In this document: in pieces, positions 8,489 through 11,992 of the stretch | How positions within the stretch are numbered: position 1 is the stretch's first letter | Layout: each line of letters opens with the position of its first letter | Assembly (NCBI GenBank): GCA_002435585.1 | Contig: DJDY01000182.1 | Span: 1-11,992, forward strand | Origin: Lachnospira sp. UBA5912 | Lineage (GTDB): Bacteria > Bacillota > Clostridia > Lachnospirales > Lachnospiraceae | Direction of reading: 5' to 3' | Length of the DNA stretch: 11,992 nt | Program-made: the position numbers and the translations under genes | The notes under the pieces: generated by a model | Database searches by the model: none | Told to the model about the DNA's origin: nothing | What the model saw: only the letters and a program-made list of their open reading frames with translations

Positions 8489-8517
8489 ATAATACCTCAA
8501 ACATAATGTAATTTCAA
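8489..8517 (-). promoter_or_regulatory. Sigma-A promoter of the glnS-DUF2225-ltaS operon
   Basis: On the minus strand TTGAAA (8512-8517) and TATTAT (8489-8494) are separated by 17 bases. A start near 8482 gives a leader of about 43 bases carrying AGGAGG. The site lies in the 89-base gap after the hslO stop codon, where no terminator stem is evident, so some read-through from hslO is possible. Confidence 0.65.
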
Positions 8518-8528
8518 GTTACTGTTGA

Positions 8529-9404
8529 TTACTTTGCCTTTTCATACATTTCTTTAAGCTCTTCTACACTGAACTTATAATGGCTGTTACAGAAATGGCA
8601 GTTAACCTCTATAGGTTCTCCATCCTCTATCATCTTCTTAAGTTCCTGCTTACCAACACTTATAACAGCAGCACTCACACGCTCTTTAGAACAGTTACAA
8701 TAGAATTCTGTCGGTATTTTATCAAGTATCTGAAGATCCATTCCTTCAAATATATGCTCAAGTATCTCTTCAGGTGTCATTCCATGCTCAAGCATCTGTG
8801 TAACAGACTTAATCTCTTTAATTCTTTTTTCAAGCTTATCTATAAACTCATCTGTCGCATCTGGCATAAGCTGAATTATGAATCCACCAGCTTCTTTTAC
8901 TGTATTATCTTTATTCATAAGTACGCCAAGACCTACTGATGATGGTACCTGTTCACTTGTTGCAAAATAGTAAGTAAGGTCATCTGCTATTTCACTTGTT
9001 ATAAGAATAGTGTCACCAACATATGGCTCACGTAACCCTATATCCTTAATAACACTTAAAACACCTATACCTACTGCACCTGCAATATCCATATGTCCAT
9101 CCTTGAGCGGAAGCATTGCCTGTGGATTAGCCACACATCCCTTAACATGTCCATTAGGCTCTGCTGTGACAGTCATGGCTCCTAATGGTCCGTTGCCCTT
9201 AATCTGTATTGTAAGCACATCTGTATCATTCTTCATCATAGTTCCCATCATAGCTCCACCTGTAAGAAGTCTTCCAAGTGCTACAGTTGCTATAGGACTC
9301 ATATTATGATCTTTTCTTGCTGTTTCAACTACATCCTTTGTTGTCGCTGCAAATGCACGTACCTGTCCATTTGCCGCTGTTGCCCTTACTATATAATCTT
9401 TCAT
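8529..9404 (-). CDS. hslO: 33 kDa redox-regulated chaperone Hsp33
   Basis: A 291-residue cytoplasmic holdase that protects unfolded proteins during oxidative stress. The N-terminal domain starts MKDYIVRATA and carries family-typical stretches such as ATVALGRLLTGGAMMG (39-54) and IKGNGPLGAM (68-77). The C-terminal redox switch has all four zinc cysteines: C236 and C238 (CNC), C269 and C272 (CHFC). Oxidation releases zinc and activates the chaperone in known homologues. The frame is open from an ATG at 9416, but that ATG overlaps the GAGG ribosome site (9411-9414), which is correctly placed 6 bases before the ATG at 9402-9404; the shorter form is chosen. It stands between the methyltransferase and the glnS promoter. 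Confidence 0.96.
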   Translation of the reverse strand: MKDYIVRATAANGQVRAFAATTKDVVETARKDHNMSPIATVALGRLLTGGAMMGTMMKNDTDVLTIQIKGNGPLGAMTVTAEPNGHVKGCVANPQAMLPLKDGHMDIAGAVGIGVLSVIKDIGLREPYVGDTILITSEIADDLTYYFATSEQVPSSVGLGVLMNKDNTVKEAGGFIIQLMPDATDEFIDKLEKRIKEIKSVTQMLEHGMTPEEILEHIFEGMDLQILDKIPTEFYCNCSKERVSAAVISVGKQELKKMIEDGEPIEVNCHFCNSHYKFSVEELKEMYEKAK

Positions 9405-9410
9405 AATAAT

Positions 9411-9414
9411 CCTC
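9411..9414 (-). promoter_or_regulatory. Ribosome binding site of hslO
   Basis: GAGG on the minus strand, 6 bases before the ATG at 9404. It overlaps the upstream in-frame ATG (9416), which is therefore unlikely to be used. Confidence 0.7.
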
Positions 9415-9436
9415 ATTTCTACACACCTTTACCTTT

Positions 9437-9466
9437 TTCATAACGGATATATGTCAGGTGCGCCAA
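9437..9466 (-). promoter_or_regulatory. Weak candidate promoter of hslO
   Basis: On the minus strand TTGGCG (9461-9466) and TATGAA (9437-9442) are 18 bases apart, each matching four of six consensus positions. The 134-base gap between hslO and the methyltransferase also contains two T-runs (TTTTTGCGTTTTT, within 9497-9511 on the minus strand) without a convincing stem before them. Confidence 0.25.
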
Positions 9467-9538
9467 TACACACATCCCACAAAACCAAATAGCTTATCAT
9501 AAAAACGCAAAAAGCCACTGGTTCACCTTATATCTGCT

Positions 9539-10294
9539 TTAAAGCTGATTATGTTCAAGAACATAATATAATCTTTCTGACTCATCAGTTGGCTCGTCAT
9601 GTGAAAAAGCATCATATACATTACGTATTCTTAGTCCGGCCTTTTCTACTGCAGACTCGACCTCCGATATTGTAAAACCATGCTGGTAATGCTGCTCTTC
9701 AAATCTGTCAAATGTGCCATCTTCATTCTTTACAAACACGGCAAGCTCATATTCATTATTAGCACTCTCTTCATCGTAGTAGTTATCCCATATAAATGCT
9801 GAATCCTCTCTGTTTTCTGCATACGTGTTGTCTGCAAGTATATCCCTAAAGAAATGTATAGTCTTTAAATCAAATATAAATACCCCATCTGCTTCAAGCC
9901 CTTTGTTTACACATCTGAATACATCGCACAGATCATCAGTGGTTGTTATATAATTCATGGAATCACCTATACTTACAAATGCATCCACCTTATAAGGAAG
10001 TTCAAAGTTTCTCATATCCTGACAGCTATATATAATCTGCTGCTCTTCTTCATAGGTCCTTTCACTTGCAATAGAAAGCATATCTTCTGAAAGGTCTATA
10101 CCAAGAATATCATACCCTTCTTTATCAAGCATTCTTGTAACTGTGCCTGTACCACATCCAAGGTCAGCTATGGTACTATCTGTTCCTATATTATTTTCTT
10201 TTAAAAGTTCACAAAGATATTCTTCCCATTCTTCATAAGGAATATTATCCATATACTCGTCATACACGTATGCAAAACCTGTATAAGCTTCCAT
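9539..10294 (-). CDS. Class I SAM-dependent methyltransferase, YqeM-like
   Basis: A 251-residue soluble methyltransferase. The N-terminus MEAYTGFAYVYDEYMDNIPY followed by EEW resembles Bacillus YqeM. Motif I is DLGCGTG (44-50), the acidic end of the second strand is GIDLSEDM (65-72, D67 expected to bind the ribose), and QDMRNFELP (92-100) and DSMNY (111-115) follow as motifs II-III. The substrate is unknown, both here and for this subgroup. The open frame extends to an ATG at 10384, but that extension is a translation of the hairpin at 10320-10359; the AGAGAGG-like ribosome site at 10303-10309, 8 bases before the ATG at 10292-10294, selects the shorter protein. No promoter fits between the hairpin and the ribosome site. 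Confidence 0.9.
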   Translation of the reverse strand: MEAYTGFAYVYDEYMDNIPYEEWEEYLCELLKENNIGTDSTIADLGCGTGTVTRMLDKEGYDILGIDLSEDMLSIASERTYEEEQQIIYSCQDMRNFELPYKVDAFVSIGDSMNYITTTDDLCDVFRCVNKGLEADGVFIFDLKTIHFFRDILADNTYAENREDSAFIWDNYYDEESANNEYELAVFVKNEDGTFDRFEEQHYQHGFTISEVESAVEKAGLRIRNVYDAFSHDEPTDESERLYYVLEHNQL

Positions 10295-10302
10295 ATACTC
10301 GT

Positions 10303-10309
10303 ACCTCTC
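10303..10309 (-). promoter_or_regulatory. Ribosome binding site of the methyltransferase
   Basis: GAGAGGT on the minus strand, 8 bases before the ATG at 10294. It begins only about 10 bases after the T-run of the terminator-like hairpin. Confidence 0.7.
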
Positions 10310-10319
10310 TTTTACTAGC

Positions 10320-10359
10320 AAAAGACCTGCGGGTAATCTGTAACAGACTACCTGCAGGT
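10320..10359 (-). terminator. Terminator-like hairpin before the methyltransferase gene
   Basis: On the minus strand the arms 10349-10359 and 10325-10335 pair over 11 positions with one A-C mismatch. The stem continues, after a G-U pair at 10348/10336, through TCTG/CAGA (10347-10344 with 10340-10337) to a three-base loop at 10341-10343. It is followed by C then TTTT (10323-10320). It lies 53 bases beyond the stop of the SEC-C gene and 26 bases before the methyltransferase start. It is either the terminator of the SEC-C transcript or an attenuator of a transcript that continues into the methyltransferase gene. Confidence 0.75.
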
Positions 10360-10411
10360 TTAACTCTACATAAACATATATCAACTATGTACAATAAAAT
10401 GGTAATTAAGA

Positions 10412-10918
10412 TTAAGCATTCTTACCGCAGCACTGCTTGTACTTCTTTCCACTTCCGCATGGACATGGATCGTTACGTCCAATCTTCTTTCCCTTTATAA
10501 CTGTACCTGATAACTTCTGTTTCTTGTATAATGCCTTTCTTGTCTCTTCATCAAGTAAAGCATCCCACTGTGGAAGTTCATATAACCAGTCTGCCTTGCA
10601 GCCAACCATATTGTAGTAAAGCTTTTCCTTATCATAGTCAAGGCTTACTTCTGTATCTTCTTCCATAGTCTCTATTGGATTAGGAGTCTTAAGGCTGTCA
10701 TTGATTCCATCAAGAAATCCTGTCATAAGAAGTACTTCTACGCCATACTTATCAGCAAGTTCCTTAACTGTTCCCTTAACTACTGTATCAGGATCTGAAA
10801 GAATCTGTTCATAGATTGCCTTCTCCTGTGTAAAATAACTGCCCCAGAACTCATTAGCTGTTTTCTGATCCATCTCTGTCTGGTATGCAAGATTTCTCCA
10901 TGTATCTAATAATGCCAT
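10412..10918 (-). CDS. SEC-C motif protein
   Basis: A 168-residue soluble protein ending in a SEC-C zinc motif, [20 protein letters not shown] (147-166) with C152, C154, C163 and C164, the metal site also found at the C-terminus of SecA. The first about 140 residues are mostly helical and acidic ([16 protein letters not shown] around 87-102) and match no domain I can name. SEC-C tails often bind zinc and contact ribosomes or SecB-like partners; the role here is unknown. The ribosome site AGAGAGG at 10929-10935 lies 10 bases before ATG and just after the stop of the FliD-like gene, a 17-base gap, so the two are probably co-transcribed. The transcript may end at the hairpin at 10320-10359. Confidence 0.88.
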   Translation of the reverse strand: MALLDTWRNLAYQTEMDQKTANEFWGSYFTQEKAIYEQILSDPDTVVKGTVKELADKYGVEVLLMTGFLDGINDSLKTPNPIETMEEDTEVSLDYDKEKLYYNMVGCKADWLYELPQWDALLDEETRKALYKKQKLSGTVIKGKKIGRNDPCPCGSGKKYKQCCGKNA

Positions 10919-10935
10919 TATATTTAACCTCTCTT

Positions 10936-11703
10936 TTAAGTAAACTGATTATATACAGAAGCTGAAACATAGCTGTAGCTGCCATCAGAGCCATAAAGGT
11001 TCTGTGTCTGTAACTTAGCTAATGTAGTAGCTGAACTACTGTATATAGATGCTGCACTGTTAGCAATAGACTGTCCAAATGAGCCTGCTCCAGCAAATGC
11101 TGACTTAGCAACTGACATATCTGCTGCCATAAATGTGTCTTTGTCAATAACAAGCTTGTTATTGCTGTCAACGCTAATTCCAATTTCCTTTAATACCTTG
11201 GAATTAGCTTTGGTTGTATTAACCATATTAGATGCTGTTCTTAATACGCTTGTATCAGAAGAATCACCTGTAGCATCAATCATAGAATTATAATCCTTAA
11301 CAAATGCTGATACAGCCTTATAGATTGCATCTGTGTCATACTTATTCTCTGTTGTTCCATCTTCATTAGTAACGGACTTCTTCTGCCATAAAGATGTCTT
11401 TCTTAAATCAGCTGCATCATTAACAACTGCCTTTGAAGCATCCTTAGTCTTAGTCGCGTTAATCTTCTGTGATGAAATTGTTGTCGCACTACTGTTATCT
11501 GTCTTAGATGAACTGCTGTTTGATGAAACAGGGTTCTTAGCATAATAAGACTTTAATAACTGCTTGTAAGCGCCTGTCTTAATTGAATTGTAAGTACTAA
11601 GATCAAGACTTCCAATTCCAAAGCTGCTGTTACTGCTGCTTGAATTAAGACCAGAAAACAATGTTGAAATTGAACTAGAAGTATAAGCTGAAATTGTTGC
11701 CAT
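10936..11703 (-). CDS. Serine-rich protein with FliD C-terminal-like region
   Basis: A 255-residue protein. The first about 85 residues are low-complexity and rich in Ser, Thr and Asn (for example LNSSSSNSS at 19-27 and [10 protein letters not shown] at 60-69). Residues about 124-205 follow the pattern of the FliD (flagellar cap, HAP2) C-terminal domain: an [14 protein letters not shown] helix (130-143), [12 protein letters not shown] (153-164), [19 protein letters not shown] (171-189) and a final helix. No classical signal peptide is visible, as expected for flagellar-type export substrates, and there is no N-terminal D0-type coiled coil as in FliD itself. The start at 11701-11703 has AAGGAGG at 11711-11717 with 7-base spacing; an in-frame ATG at 11709 is too close. 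No flagellar gene is seen nearby. The FliD relation is a pattern-based inference. Confidence 0.75.
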   Translation of the reverse strand: MATISAYTSSSISTLFSGLNSSSSNSSFGIGSLDLSTYNSIKTGAYKQLLKSYYAKNPVSSNSSSSKTDNSSATTISSQKINATKTKDASKAVVNDAADLRKTSLWQKKSVTNEDGTTENKYDTDAIYKAVSAFVKDYNSMIDATGDSSDTSVLRTASNMVNTTKANSKVLKEIGISVDSNNKLVIDKDTFMAADMSVAKSAFAGAGSFGQSIANSAASIYSSSATTLAKLQTQNLYGSDGSYSYVSASVYNQFT

Positions 11704-11710
11704 AACCATT

Positions 11711-11717
11711 CCTCCTT
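11711..11717 (-). promoter_or_regulatory. Ribosome binding site of the FliD-like gene
   Basis: AAGGAGG on the minus strand, 7 bases before the ATG at 11703 and only one base before another in-frame ATG (11707-11709). Spacing decides for the inner start. Confidence 0.85.
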
Positions 11718-11774
11718 GTCTGCTGACTTCGGCCTCCGTGCCTTACATACATACTTGCCTCGATTAACTTATCA

Positions 11775-11814
11775 ATGGCTATTCTCAAGCGTACCACGTT
11801 CTAAAAACAGCCAT
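11775..11814 (-). other. Stem-loop in the leader of the FliD-like gene
   Basis: In the 123-base gap between the acyl carrier protein gene and the FliD-like gene, the minus strand can fold a 9-bp stem: AUGGCUGUU (11806-11814) with AAUAGCCAU (11775-11783), one G-U pair. The roughly 22-base loop contains a possible small inner helix around CGUGGUACG. No clean T-run follows it, so it does not look like a terminator. A weak promoter (TTGATA, then TATGTA 16 bases on) could lie just downstream. It matches no riboswitch I can identify. Confidence 0.35.
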
Positions 11815-11826
11815 CTATTATGTTAA

Positions 11827-11992
11827 TTACTCAGAAAGACGCTGAACCATATCCCACATAGCTTCTGCTGAATTAAAATTCTCAGGTACAATATCAACAG
11901 GAGTAATATTGATATCAAATGTATCATTTAATTCACCTACAATTGATACAATATCAAAAGAATCTAAAATTCCATCATCTACGAGTGTATCG
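11827..11992 (-). CDS. Acyl carrier protein, C-terminal part (5' end outside window)
   Basis: The last 54 residues of a small acidic carrier protein, reading from a partial codon at the window edge to TAA at 11827-11829. It contains [20 protein letters not shown], where the Ser of DSF is the expected attachment site for 4'-phosphopantetheine (DSL in fatty-acid ACP), then [20 protein letters not shown] and a final helix. The fold region after the Ser is complete. Sequence style resembles the stand-alone carrier proteins of Lachnospiraceae that work with AMP-ligase and MBOAT acyltransferase genes, including DltC-like proteins. The partner genes, if present, would lie to the right of the window. 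The 123-base gap to the FliD-like gene leaves co-transcription open. Confidence 0.85.
   Translation of the reverse strand, partial: DTLVDDGILDSFDIVSIVGELNDTFDINITPVDIVPENFNSAEAMWDMVQRLSE

Noticed and set aside
8440..8528. T-box leader for glnS
   Set aside because: The gap is only 89 bases, contains a promoter close to the gene, and shows no T-box sequence or terminator stem.
8580..8939. 119-codon open frame on the plus strand inside hslO
   Set aside because: It is antisense to the zinc-switch region of a clear Hsp33 and its product looks like a shadow translation.
10295..10384. 30-residue N-terminal extension of the methyltransferase
   Set aside because: It would translate the hairpin sequence and lacks family similarity; a good ribosome site serves the inner ATG at 10294.
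11704..11826. c-di-GMP-I riboswitch before the FliD-like gene
   Set aside because: GGCAAG and GGCC occur but the conserved core and tetraloop-receptor arrangement cannot be aligned.

Overview
The window looks like ordinary chromosome from a low-GC Gram-positive anaerobe of the Clostridia, most likely the Lachnospiraceae. The basis is AT-rich DNA, strong AGGAGG-type ribosome sites, a bacterial GlnRS next to a DUF2225 protein, an Hsp33, a small SEC-C protein and an acyl carrier protein of the type common in that family. The family assignment rests on protein character, not a search. I cannot name the species; a Lachnospira/Eubacterium eligens-like genome would fit.

Every convincing gene lies on the minus strand, so transcription runs from high to low coordinates. 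From the right edge: the C-terminal part of an acyl carrier protein (cut by the window end); a 120-base structured leader; a serine-rich protein whose second half resembles the C-terminal domain of the flagellar cap FliD; a SEC-C zinc-motif protein; a terminator-like hairpin; a YqeM-like SAM methyltransferase; the redox chaperone Hsp33 (hslO); then a promoter and a three-gene operon of glutaminyl-tRNA synthetase (glnS), a DUF2225 zinc-ribbon protein and an LtaS-type polyglycerolphosphate synthase with an extra C-terminal IPT/TIG-like domain. A single-gene cold-shock unit (csp) follows with its own promoter and terminator. Last come two translationally coupled membrane genes, a YhfC-like protein and a CtpE/Exp7-type P-type cation ATPase. 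The left edge holds a 140-base nested inverted repeat that resembles a miniature transposable element.

The genes serve housekeeping and envelope roles: translation (GlnRS), protein quality control under oxidative stress (Hsp33), RNA chaperoning (Csp), cell-wall polymer synthesis (LtaS-like), cation transport, and perhaps surface or secreted structures (FliD-like). No phage, CRISPR, toxin-antitoxin or defence module is visible, and I found no evidence of a wholly new system. The items most worth a second look are the palindromic element at the left end, the YhfC-like protein lacking the expected catalytic glutamates beside its ATPase partner, the hairpin immediately in front of the methyltransferase ribosome site, and the FliD-like protein without flagellar neighbours.

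Five starts were moved or settled by ribosome-site spacing: csp, hslO, the methyltransferase, the FliD-like gene, and the yhfC-like gene.
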